DNA of 64,000 bases from Salinivirgaceae bacterium (GTDB taxonomy: Bacteria; Bacteroidota; Bacteroidia; Bacteroidales; SZUA-534): the NCBI GenBank assembly GCA_017645945.1, contig JAGCNL010000076.1:168627-232626 (forward strand), in the 5' to 3' direction. The notes beneath the pieces were generated by a model that was not told where the DNA came from, ran no database searches, and saw only the letters and a program-made list of their open reading frames with translations. The translations under genes and the position numbers were made by a program. Positions 34,839-43,619 of this stretch are shown here, one piece after another. How positions within the stretch are numbered: the first letter of the stretch is position 1; each line of letters starts with the position of its first letter.

Positions 34839-35741
34839 TCAGGAAGTCAGCAACCCAGCACTGACATTGTAGCGGAACTTTACAAGCATATTACCGCATG
34901 CAGGGCGCATTGTCAACATATAAAACATCCATAATGCGATAGTTGCGCCCCATTTGAACACCTCCAGCATATAACGTTTCAACAATGCTCCCGTTCCGTT
35001 TTTCTTGCAGCGCAACCTCTCACTTGCACCTATCCCCGCACCCAATTTGGCAATAAACTCTGATGTGGTGCGGTGTGGCGGAATGATATGATTGACAGAA
35101 ACATTGGGAAAGTAATAGATTGGGACTCCTGCGGCTTTCAGTCTAAGGAAAATGTCCTTTTCCTCGCCACCCATCAAATTTTTCTTATTGCGACCCAATT
35201 CGGTATTGAATGTTCCGCATTTTTCAATCGCCGCACGGCTGATTCCCATATTTGCTCCAATCGGGAATTTACCGCCCTCGAATAACTTAACCGAGTTGCC
35301 CATATCGATTGCCGACACCCAAGAGTATGTCCAACGACACAGCCAGTCGGGAGCAACACCGCTCTCGAACTCTGGTGTAATCTGTCCACCAAACGCTCCC
35401 GCATCGGGATGTTGTGCAATATTGACCTTCAGATTGGCTAAATAGCTTGGCTGAAGCATTGCATCATCGTCAATAAAAACCAGCCATTCGCCTTTGGCCT
35501 CGGCAATACCGCGATTCCGCGCAAACGACAGGCCTTGATTCGTCTCAACAAAATATCGAAACACAACTTGCGGATAATCAGCATGGAACTTATTGCAAAG
35601 ATTTTCAGTTTCATCAGTGCTGTTGTTGTTCACAAGCACAATCTCATAGTCGGCAGCAGCAAAGCCATTCTCGGCAATTCTCTGCAAACTGCTGTAAATG
35701 AACTTGTCACGATTATATGTACAGACTATTATCGAAAACAT
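34839..35741 (-). CDS. Glycosyltransferase family 2
   Basis: A 300-residue GT2 enzyme. The N-terminus FSIIVCTYNRDKFI and IVLVNNNSTDET start the nucleotide-sugar fold; the metal-binding motif is VFIDDDAML near residue 88, and GGEEKDIFLRLKAAG near 190 is the ED-type acceptor motif. A hydrophobic stretch near residues 260-280 suggests membrane contact. It is the last gene of the glycan operon, three bases after the previous one. Confidence 0.9.
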   Translation of the reverse strand: MFSIIVCTYNRDKFIYSSLQRIAENGFAAADYEIVLVNNNSTDETENLCNKFHADYPQVVFRYFVETNQGLSFARNRGIAEAKGEWLVFIDDDAMLQPSYLANLKVNIAQHPDAGAFGGQITPEFESGVAPDWLCRWTYSWVSAIDMGNSVKLFEGGKFPIGANMGISRAAIEKCGTFNTELGRNKKNLMGGEEKDIFLRLKAAGVPIYYFPNVSVNHIIPPHRTTSEFIAKLGAGIGASERLRCKKNGTGALLKRYMLEVFKWGATIALWMFYMLTMRPACGNMLVKFRYNVSAGLLTS

Positions 35742-35744
35742 ATC

Positions 35745-36821
35745 CTATCTGAAAAATTTCACATAAAGCCACTTAATGATTCTGTCACAAAGCGAATTGA
35801 CGGCTTCAAACCAACGAGGCCAGCGGCGGTGACAACGATGCCAATGCGCCATTGCGTCGAAGTGCAAGATTTTGTTTTCGGGGTATAGTCTGATTGTTCC
35901 CAATCCAAATGATTGGCAAACCTGCTGATACCGAGCATCCAAATCAGAAAAATGCGCAGCATCGAAACTATCGCGCGGCATATCGAGCAAGTGGCATTTG
36001 CAAACTACCCGCAAACGATTCAAATAATACTGCCGCAAAAACTGCCGACGCTCGGATGAGAGTGTGTCAAAGTTATGACTGTCAGCAAATTCAACAAGTT
36101 GTTTGGTAACTTTTTCCAACTGTCCGACACTGCGAACCATAACCTTCGGATCCATTGTCTGCCCCTCGCGCGCCATATTGTACTGATACAAATCGATATT
36201 GAAGAAAACTATGCTTTGTGCGACAAACAGCGGATAAGTGGCCCACTCCAAATCGGTGTATGATATGCCTTCGGTCTGGTGGTAATTCATCTGCCGCAAC
36301 ATTTCGGTACGATATGCCAAGCCATGCATCAAAAAGAAACGGATGTAACCGTCGCTCAGCACCTTATCGAGTTCGTAAACCTTGCCGTAGGTATATGGCT
36401 CCTTGCCATATACATTGTATTTCGACAGTTCGGTTTTGCCATCGGCGCGCAGAACGGTGAAATGCGTCACTGCGATATCGACCTCAACAGACTGTAACTC
36501 AGTCAGGAAATCGAGTAACGACTGTGAATCGAAATGATCGTCGCTGTCAAGAATTTTAACGTATTTGCCTTTAGCTACGGGCAGAGCGGCATTGATTGTT
36601 GAACCATAGTTTCCGTTTGGCTTGTCGATGACTGTCACCGAATCGGGAAAGCGCTCCCGATAACTTTGGGCTATGGCAAGCGAACCATCCTTGCTGCCAT
36701 CGTTGACTACCATTGCCTCTATGTGCTCCAAGGCTCCATCAACAAGCAACGAGTCGAGACATTGCGGGAGCAGTGCCTCCATATTGTAGGTCGGGATGAT
36801 TATGGAAAGGAGTTTGCTCAT
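35745..36821 (-). CDS. Glycosyltransferase family 2
   Basis: A 358-residue GT2 enzyme with LSIIIPTYNMEALLPQCLDSLL at the N-terminus, VVNDGSKDGSL, GNYGSTINAAL and the metal motif KILDSDDHFD near residue 92. The C-terminal half is longer than the core fold and may fix acceptor choice. Its start overlaps the stop of the acyltransferase gene by four bases. Sugar and acceptor cannot be told. Confidence 0.9.
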   Translation of the reverse strand: MSKLLSIIIPTYNMEALLPQCLDSLLVDGALEHIEAMVVNDGSKDGSLAIAQSYRERFPDSVTVIDKPNGNYGSTINAALPVAKGKYVKILDSDDHFDSQSLLDFLTELQSVEVDIAVTHFTVLRADGKTELSKYNVYGKEPYTYGKVYELDKVLSDGYIRFFLMHGLAYRTEMLRQMNYHQTEGISYTDLEWATYPLFVAQSIVFFNIDLYQYNMAREGQTMDPKVMVRSVGQLEKVTKQLVEFADSHNFDTLSSERRQFLRQYYLNRLRVVCKCHLLDMPRDSFDAAHFSDLDARYQQVCQSFGLGTIRLYPENKILHFDAMAHWHRCHRRWPRWFEAVNSLCDRIIKWLYVKFFR

Positions 36822-37993
36822 TTCTCTGATGTTTTTTTATCGACAACAACTCTGCCGCCAGTAAGCACAGCCAATACTTTTGGCATAAATATATTCATAA
36901 TTAAGTATATGCAATGGCAAATGATATAAACCAAAATCGTTCCTGATACCATTAAAATAAAATTCACGGCATCATTATTCGGACGTAAAAGCCAAGTCAA
37001 CAACCAATTAACCGCATCAACAACAAGTATTGTGTGTATCATATACACAAAGAAAGAACTTTTTGACATAGCCGTAAAAACAGAATAACCATTCAGATTT
37101 TGTTTCTCCACCAACCACGCACCAATGTTGAAGAACATGGGAATGGCGCTTAAAACAAACAATTTCGAGGATATGCAATAAATCCATTCGTTGCCATTAA
37201 AAGAAACAGATGCAATAATTAAAAGTAGTATAGACAGGAACAACTGCATTTTAGAATTTTTGCAGAAAAACTCCAACATATTCAATCGGTTGATGCAAAA
37301 CCACGCGCCAACAGAGAACATAAAAAACGCTTTTGAAGAAAAACCTGCATACGGTATCCATAAATCGACACAATATAACAAACCCACCAGCACAAGAAAC
37401 AACTTGCCGGCTTTCTTAATCATAAAAAATATTATTGGCGACATGAGCACTACAACCATAAGATCTCGAAGAAACCAGGCTGGTTCATCCATAGGCGTGC
37501 CTTGGCCAACCGATACTCCAAAAAGGTTTATTTGGTCGGGACGCACACCCCCATACAAACATCTGTCCCAAAATAAACGGAACCAACCACGTTCATTCAA
37601 TACAGAAATAATATTAACCGACTCATTGCCTTTTATCAAACATCCTGCTGTGCGTGTTATAAAAAATCCACATATAGCTATCAGATTCCAAAGCAGATAT
37701 GGTATTAAAAGAGTAACTCCTCGTTTTTTTACCTTAGATAACCATACATTGGTATTCCAGTCTTCTAATTTTTTAAAGAATAGATACCCCGAAATCAAGA
37801 AAAAAGCAGGAACTGCAACTGAAAACAATACTCTGAAAATTGAAATCGTCGACGCTTCATACAAACCATCGAAAAAAGTTTCTGTTCCATCAGTATAATA
37901 CTGCCTGACATGAAGACCGACCACCATTAACGCAAAAATAGGTCTCAGACAATCAATTGTCCCGGATTGTAATTTCTGCCAGTCTTTATTCAT
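36818..37993 (-). CDS. Acyltransferase-3-family membrane protein
   Basis: A 391-residue protein with about ten membrane segments. The N-terminus IDCLRPIFALMVVGLHV carries the conserved His used in O-acyl transfer and is followed by VPAFFLISGYLFFKKL, both hallmarks of the acyltransferase-3 family. It probably O-acetylates a sugar of the polysaccharide at the membrane. It overlaps both neighbours by four bases. Confidence 0.88.
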   Translation of the reverse strand: MNKDWQKLQSGTIDCLRPIFALMVVGLHVRQYYTDGTETFFDGLYEASTISIFRVLFSVAVPAFFLISGYLFFKKLEDWNTNVWLSKVKKRGVTLLIPYLLWNLIAICGFFITRTAGCLIKGNESVNIISVLNERGWFRLFWDRCLYGGVRPDQINLFGVSVGQGTPMDEPAWFLRDLMVVVLMSPIIFFMIKKAGKLFLVLVGLLYCVDLWIPYAGFSSKAFFMFSVGAWFCINRLNMLEFFCKNSKMQLFLSILLLIIASVSFNGNEWIYCISSKLFVLSAIPMFFNIGAWLVEKQNLNGYSVFTAMSKSSFFVYMIHTILVVDAVNWLLTWLLRPNNDAVNFILMVSGTILVYIICHCIYLIMNIFMPKVLAVLTGGRVVVDKKTSEK

Positions 37994-39087
37994 ATCGTCA
38001 TATCTAACACTTTCTCAATGATTTGATGCATATCATAGTATTTGTATTCGGCCAAACGGCCTCCAAACACAACGTTTTTCTCTTGCGCCGCCAATGCCGC
38101 ATATTGCTCGTAAAGAGCATTGTTTCGACTGTTGTTGATGGGATAATACGGCGCCGCACCACGCTCCCACTTTTGCGAATACTCGTAGGTTATGACTGTG
38201 TCGGGCTGCTGGCCAAACTCAAAGTGTTTATGCTCGATGCATCTTGTGTAAGGCTCTTCTGCACTTGTGTAATTGACCACTGCGTTCCCTTGAAAATCCT
38301 TGATCCCCTCTATGGTTTTGTGCTCAAATCGCAGCGAGCGGAAATCGAGTTGGCCAAACCGATAGTTGTAGAAAGCATCAATTTGGCCTGTATAGACAAT
38401 AATATCGGCCTGAGAGTCAAAAAACTGACGGTTTTCGAAATAATCGGTATTCAGTCGGACATCACAGCCATCGAGTAACTTATTGAAAATATTGGTATAA
38501 CCGCCAATGGGAATGCCTTGAAAGGTGTCGTTGAAATAATTGTTGTTGTATTCGAAACGGAACGGCAAACGACGTATAACAAAAGCCGGAATTTCCGTTG
38601 CCTTCATTCCCCATTGTTTTTCGGAATAGCCTTTAATTAGCATCTCGTATATGTCGCGCCCGGCAAGTTTCAATGCCTGTTCCTCAAGATTTTTCGGTTC
38701 TTCAATATCAGCATATTCAGCGCGTTGCCGCTCAATAATCGCCTTTGCCTCTTCGGGCGTGCTCACTCCCCAAAGCTGGTGGAAGGTGTTCATATTGAAA
38801 GGCAGATTGTAGCGTTTGCCCTTGTAGCAGGCCACTGGCGAGTTCACAAAATTGTTGAACGGCACAAGGCTGTTCACAAAATCCCAAACCTGTTGGTTAG
38901 AGGTGTGGAAAATATGCGGCCCGTATTTGTGAACATTGATTCCAGCCTGATTCTCGGTGTAGCAACCACCGCCAACGTGTGGGTTGCGGTCGATGACAAG
39001 GCTCCGCTTGCCAGCTTTGCGCGCCTGGTAGGCGAACATACTGCCGAACAATCCGGCACCAACTATAAGATAATCGTATTGGGGCAT
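37990..39087 (-). CDS. glf: UDP-galactopyranose mutase
   Basis: A 365-residue flavoenzyme converting UDP-galactopyranose to UDP-galactofuranose. The FAD motif is YLIVGAGLFGSMFA at residues 5-18, then HVGGGCYTE, HKYGPHIFHT, GYSEKQWG, RRLPFRF and GIPIGGYT, all family positions. It implies galactofuranose in the glycan. Three bases separate it from the LicD gene upstream, and it overlaps the acyltransferase gene by four bases. Confidence 0.95.
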   Translation of the reverse strand: MPQYDYLIVGAGLFGSMFAYQARKAGKRSLVIDRNPHVGGGCYTENQAGINVHKYGPHIFHTSNQQVWDFVNSLVPFNNFVNSPVACYKGKRYNLPFNMNTFHQLWGVSTPEEAKAIIERQRAEYADIEEPKNLEEQALKLAGRDIYEMLIKGYSEKQWGMKATEIPAFVIRRLPFRFEYNNNYFNDTFQGIPIGGYTNIFNKLLDGCDVRLNTDYFENRQFFDSQADIIVYTGQIDAFYNYRFGQLDFRSLRFEHKTIEGIKDFQGNAVVNYTSAEEPYTRCIEHKHFEFGQQPDTVITYEYSQKWERGAAPYYPINNSRNNALYEQYAALAAQEKNVVFGGRLAEYKYYDMHQIIEKVLDMTI

Positions 39088-39090
39088 AGA

Positions 39091-39945
39091 CTATGGATTA
39101 TAATGACATTTCGACAAATCGGTGCAGATGAATTTGGCGTGAATCTGACGCTGATTTTCAGGTGGGAGTTTCATATAATCGCCAAAAATATCACGCAATC
39201 GAGCATCGGGATTTTTTGGAGCGTAAAAAGAATGACATTCAAAAGTAATTTCTGAAAGCGGATAAATGTCCGTTTTTAATGACGGGTTACTAAACATCAG
39301 ACGCTCAATGTGTGGTTGTTCCTTGCCACATTTGCAAAGCAGACATATCAACTTCCATATTGAACGAAACAAAAGCCAGGAAACAGGAAACACGAAATAG
39401 GCTATTGCATTTTTGGAACTTACCCGGTTGAAATAGTGATAGAAACCGAAAGCCTTACTCAATCTGCGTCTGAAAAAGCGAACCACCGATTTAGGAACAT
39501 TAGGATAATCTTCGTTTTCAAACACATCAATTGAGATTCCCTTATTATAGTTTCGGCGAAAATCGTCGTAGTCGTTTATCCATAGGGTGTTTTTCTTCCG
39601 AATTTTGAACATACCTCCACCCATTCCTGATTCTGGCTCTGTTATTTCATTTTGAAGCAAAAAATTGCCATCCATTTCTTGTGGCGCAATCTGCTGAAAC
39701 AATTTGTAATCTTGAGGCGGCATAGCCACATCAATGTCATCGTCCCACGGAATGAAACCGCCGTGGCGCACAGCACCGAGCAATGTCCCGAACTCCAAAT
39801 AATACTTTAACCCGTTTTTTCGACAAATTCGGTCAAATTCGATAAGTATTTCCAACGCAGCCTGCTGCGATTGTCTAATGACACTGCCTTCGGGATTGTA
39901 TTTTGCTTTTAATTCTGCGTTTATTAATTCCGATACTCCTGACAT
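39091..39945 (-). CDS. LicD-family phosphotransferase (copy 1)
   Basis: A 284-residue LicD protein. The nucleotidyltransferase-fold signature FGTLLGAVRHGGFIPWDDD is at about residues 48-66. LicD enzymes transfer phosphocholine or similar groups from a CDP-linked donor to a sugar. The N-terminal 60 residues (KAKYNPEGS, RQSQQAALEIL) are clearly similar to the second LicD at 42807-43619, so they are paralogues. Its ATG shares one base with the stop of the opine-dehydrogenase-like gene (TAATG). Confidence 0.9.
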   Translation of the reverse strand: MSGVSELINAELKAKYNPEGSVIRQSQQAALEILIEFDRICRKNGLKYYLEFGTLLGAVRHGGFIPWDDDIDVAMPPQDYKLFQQIAPQEMDGNFLLQNEITEPESGMGGGMFKIRKKNTLWINDYDDFRRNYNKGISIDVFENEDYPNVPKSVVRFFRRRLSKAFGFYHYFNRVSSKNAIAYFVFPVSWLLFRSIWKLICLLCKCGKEQPHIERLMFSNPSLKTDIYPLSEITFECHSFYAPKNPDARLRDIFGDYMKLPPENQRQIHAKFICTDLSKCHYNP

Positions 39946-40967
39946 TATCCTAATGAATTATTGCAGTTTATTTTACCCATTCCCCACTCATATACCTCGT
40001 TTATAACAGGGGTACTAATTTCATATTTTTCCGCTAATTCTTTAATAAAACGAAGTCCAAATGGAAAATCCTCTGTAAAATATCTATTTTGAAAATCGGG
40101 AATAAAACCATTATCCGTCTCTTTCATAGGAGACAGTAATCCTTGAAAGGCAGGTATGCTTTTAATCTTCTTCGTCAGACTCGTTGCATCCGAACTCTCG
40201 TAATACTTCAAAAGCGGGAGAATAGAATCTTTCTCAACTGGCAATTTTTCCAACAATCTGAAAAATTCTTCATCCATTTTTATAATTGTTTCAGAAGAAT
40301 CATCAGACCATTCTTCATAAAACAAGATATTGTGGTCAAATGGGTTGCCATCCCAATTATGGAATAACGAATACAAACGCCCAGTATGCAAAATTGGATT
40401 ACTGTTAGTCAATGAAACTTCGTAAAAACCATTTAAAAGGCCGACAGGAGTAATCCATAGTTTTTCAACGAGTTGGCGAAATTTTTCCGAATCTGTTATG
40501 TTCTCTGTCGCGATATAAACTTGTGACTTGTAACCTAAAATATTAGCCGAATGTCCATAAACTCCCACCCGGGCAATGAATGGTGTCCGTTGAAAGCCAA
40601 ACAGTTTAGTTTGGGCTTCGAATATTTTATGTGCAGCGAAGAAAAAACCCGTACTGCATACAACCGACCCGACAACCGTTTTTTTAGACAAATATGGCTT
40701 TATACACTTCAGTTCGTTTTCTATAGCATACCCAGGAAGACAAAGAAATACTATGTCACAGTTTTTAACCACAGTTTCGGGATTATCGCTGATTTCATTG
40801 ATCCTTCCATTGTATTTTTTCCCATTGCTGTCTGTGACTTCAATTATTGCACTCCATTTTTCAGGATTTCGCGTAAGAATATTCAACGTCACATCTTCAT
40901 TCGAAATCAGAACTCCGGCACAAACGTGTCCCAATGCTCCACCACCGCAAATGCATATTTTAATCAT
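39945..40967 (-). CDS. Opine/octopine dehydrogenase-family oxidoreductase
   Basis: A 340-residue protein with an N-terminal Rossmann motif (ICGGGALGHVCA, residues 6-17), the NCDIVFLCLPGYA region, and the C-terminal octopine-dehydrogenase domain with SNPILHTGRLY and TEDFPFGLRFIKELA. Such enzymes reductively join an amino group with an alpha-keto acid using NAD(P)H. In a glycan operon next to two LicD genes and an NTP-transferase/aminotransferase fusion, the amine may be a phospho-amine that it N-carboxyalkylates; that is inference. It overlaps the fusion gene by four bases. Confidence 0.82.
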   Translation of the reverse strand: MIKICICGGGALGHVCAGVLISNEDVTLNILTRNPEKWSAIIEVTDSNGKKYNGRINEISDNPETVVKNCDIVFLCLPGYAIENELKCIKPYLSKKTVVGSVVCSTGFFFAAHKIFEAQTKLFGFQRTPFIARVGVYGHSANILGYKSQVYIATENITDSEKFRQLVEKLWITPVGLLNGFYEVSLTNSNPILHTGRLYSLFHNWDGNPFDHNILFYEEWSDDSSETIIKMDEEFFRLLEKLPVEKDSILPLLKYYESSDATSLTKKIKSIPAFQGLLSPMKETDNGFIPDFQNRYFTEDFPFGLRFIKELAEKYEISTPVINEVYEWGMGKINCNNSLG

Positions 40968-42772
40968 AATTGCCTTAATCCTTCAATCAGTTTCGCATTA
41001 TCTTCGTGACTCCTGACAGCAATACGCATATACTGTTTAGCGTTGAGCCCGGATTTCGACGTGCAGTCGCGCGTTAGGATGTTGAAACGCTTTAACATTT
41101 CAATTACGATACCATTAGCGCTGTACGGCGGCAGAATTTCAACAAGGTAATAATTCGCTTGCGATGGAATTACCCGTAAGAATTTGATTTCGCGCAATTT
41201 ACTTTCAAAGTCAGCACGTTCTTCAATAAATTTGGCACACGCTTTCTTGTAGTCTTTTTCGTATTTTGTGAAAATCTGCATAAAAAACTCCGCAAACGAA
41301 TTGATATTCCATATGCTGACCGCTTTTTTCAATTCCGCAATCAGTGTTTTGTCAGCCGAGCACAAAATTCCAAGCCGTATGCCAGGAACACCATAACTTT
41401 TTGAGATACTTTTCATAACAATCATAGTCGGGTATTTTTCCAGAATATCGTTGTGAAGCAGAGAGTTATTTTCCCATCCTATACTGAAATCAACAAAACT
41501 CTCGTCAACTATCAGCCTGACATTGTTTTTGCCGCACCAATCGGCAAGACGGCAAACTTCAGCGAACTGGATAAAGTTTCCTGACGGATTGTCGGGATTT
41601 ATCAGTAGAAGGTTGTCTGCGTGGTTTTTCGAAAAATAATCAATCAAGTCTTGAGCCGAATATCGGTACTCGTCGTTTTGCGGAATAAAAGTTACAAGCT
41701 CCTTCGGCTGGCGTCTGTTGGGATACTCTTCAAAAGTTGGACGGATAATACCCAATGTTCCTGGCAACATTTCCATTAAAGCCTTAATCAGTTCTGCCGC
41801 ACCATTGCCCGGAATTATATATTCTTCTTTTACGCCCCAGCACTTGCTTGCAATTAACGTATTGACTTTCAACCCCGATGGATATTCCGCCACAAGAGTT
41901 TTAAAATTCGCCTGCATCTCATCAATTATGCTGGAACTTCTAAAATATGGATTTACCAAATAACAGTAATCCAACATTTTGGGAAACCTCCAGAAACCGC
42001 CATATCGCCCGTAATATTTTCTGATAATATCTTTGTCTTCGGCAAACAAGGCTTCAGCAATATCTAAATCCTGCTTGTCATCAATTTCATACCATTTTTC
42101 GCCATCAAGCGGTAAAGCTTTCAAATCGTGAGAGTTAAGAAACGAAATTATCCGCAGCACGTTCTCATAATACTCATTATTTCCTACGGCTTTAATGTAT
42201 GCATCCAAAAAAGGGACATACTTGTTTGCGGAAAAATCTTTTGAAAACTTATAGATATTGACGGTTTTATAATATTCACAAGTATCTTCGTAACGGAATG
42301 CCGCTTTGGTTATGAAATTGACAATGTTGTTGTCATTGTCGATTTTCACCATAGTTCCATCCATCCACGTTTCGTATTTTGCAATGAGTGCCAGATTCGG
42401 TTCCTTGCTTCCGACTATAAGATTGAGAACTTTGTCTTCGAAAATCAAATCACTCTCTATCAGCAAAGTATCATCTTGTTTAAGTTTTTCTTTTGCCAAA
42501 AAGAGTGAATATATATTGTTAGTTTTATCGAAAATTGAGTTTTCTACGTACTCAATATTCAATTCTTTCTGTCTGTCAGCAAGATGACTGACAAGTTTTG
42601 AAGCCTCGTACCCGACCACAATTACTATCCTTTTGAGATTCAGTTCCTTCAACTGATTGAGCAGTCGGTCGATAAGCATTGTCCCATTAACAGGAACCAT
42701 GCATTTAGTGTTGTTTTGTGTGTACTCGCCAAGTCGCTTGCCCATTCCGGCCGCTAAAATTATTGCTTGCAT
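40964..42772 (-). CDS. Nucleotidyltransferase fused to a PLP-dependent aminotransferase/decarboxylase
   Basis: A 602-residue fusion. Residues 1-240 are a LicC-like nucleotidyltransferase with LAAGMGKRLGEYT, KCMVPVNG and LLIESDLIFED; it would couple CTP to a phosphorylated or phosphonate compound. Residues about 270-602 are a fold-type I PLP enzyme of the HisC/CobD kind, with INPDNPSG, VDESFVDFS and SISKSYGVPGIRLG containing the PLP lysine. Related fusions are known (PntC-type, for 2-aminoethylphosphonate), but the PLP part here looks more like CobD, which decarboxylates phosphothreonine. Making CDP-ethanolamine-like compounds from phosphoserine is one option. Confidence 0.82.
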   Translation of the reverse strand: MQAIILAAGMGKRLGEYTQNNTKCMVPVNGTMLIDRLLNQLKELNLKRIVIVVGYEASKLVSHLADRQKELNIEYVENSIFDKTNNIYSLFLAKEKLKQDDTLLIESDLIFEDKVLNLIVGSKEPNLALIAKYETWMDGTMVKIDNDNNIVNFITKAAFRYEDTCEYYKTVNIYKFSKDFSANKYVPFLDAYIKAVGNNEYYENVLRIISFLNSHDLKALPLDGEKWYEIDDKQDLDIAEALFAEDKDIIRKYYGRYGGFWRFPKMLDYCYLVNPYFRSSSIIDEMQANFKTLVAEYPSGLKVNTLIASKCWGVKEEYIIPGNGAAELIKALMEMLPGTLGIIRPTFEEYPNRRQPKELVTFIPQNDEYRYSAQDLIDYFSKNHADNLLLINPDNPSGNFIQFAEVCRLADWCGKNNVRLIVDESFVDFSIGWENNSLLHNDILEKYPTMIVMKSISKSYGVPGIRLGILCSADKTLIAELKKAVSIWNINSFAEFFMQIFTKYEKDYKKACAKFIEERADFESKLREIKFLRVIPSQANYYLVEILPPYSANGIVIEMLKRFNILTRDCTSKSGLNAKQYMRIAVRSHEDNAKLIEGLRQL

Positions 42773-42806
42773 CTTGTTTTTTTCTAAAGTTTCATATTAG
42801 CCATTC

Positions 42807-43619
42807 TTATTTCAATTTTTTACAATCGAAAAAATGATGTGTTACACGTTTGTCTTCAGGAGGAATCTGGTTGTAATCGCCATAAAAACGTTGAAGATAG
42901 GCATCCGTATTTGCTGGCGCGGGAAATTCGACCCCTTCAAACTCCACTGTTGACAATGGTAATATTTCCGATTTCTTTCGTAAAGGTTTGAAATTTATTC
43001 CGTAATCAAGTACATAACTATCAGATATAAAGATTTTGCAATAAAGAATAACAACAACACTCATAATCCTAAATATGGGTTTAAGTATATACGAAATAAT
43101 CCTATTAAGAACTCCGTCATCAATTTGATGTATTGTGCGACGCAAATATTTTCCGTAGCTTTTTTCGAAAAAAATCTTTGATGCAAGTGTGCCATTAACA
43201 AGTGGAAACACATCGACCCACGCATTTTCATATATAGGTTCGCCATTTGAAGTCCGTTTCCTGGCCACTAAAAAATGTTTGTTGTACACCCGCAAAATTG
43301 GTAATTTATGAATCTTTGACATTTTGTAGTCGCGCAACACAAATGGATCTTGCAAATCCTTCAACAGACATTTTTTTAATCTTTTATAATCTTTTTTAAA
43401 GATTCCTATGTCAAGATCATCATCCCATGGTACAAACCCTTTATGGCGTACTGCCCCTAACAATGTTCCAAAATCGAGCCAATAGGTAATGTTGTTTTTC
43501 CTGCAAACACGGTCTATTTCTTTCAGAATACCCACTAAATTCAGTTGTATCTGCCGCAATTGTGACCCTTCTGGATTGTATTGTTCTTTGAATTGTTGTT
43601 TCAAACTATCGCTTATCAT
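42807..43619 (-). CDS. LicD-family phosphotransferase (copy 2)
   Basis: A 270-residue LicD protein with the signature FGTLLGAVRHKGFVPWDDDLD near residues 47-67 and the C-terminal ending in PPEDKRVTHHFFDC. It is a paralogue of the enzyme at 39091-39945. It overlaps the flippase gene by 14 bases. Having two suggests two attachment sites or two different phospho-groups. The gene is AT-rich like the three before it in the operon. Confidence 0.9.
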   Translation of the reverse strand: MISDSLKQQFKEQYNPEGSQLRQIQLNLVGILKEIDRVCRKNNITYWLDFGTLLGAVRHKGFVPWDDDLDIGIFKKDYKRLKKCLLKDLQDPFVLRDYKMSKIHKLPILRVYNKHFLVARKRTSNGEPIYENAWVDVFPLVNGTLASKIFFEKSYGKYLRRTIHQIDDGVLNRIISYILKPIFRIMSVVVILYCKIFISDSYVLDYGINFKPLRKKSEILPLSTVEFEGVEFPAPANTDAYLQRFYGDYNQIPPEDKRVTHHFFDCKKLK

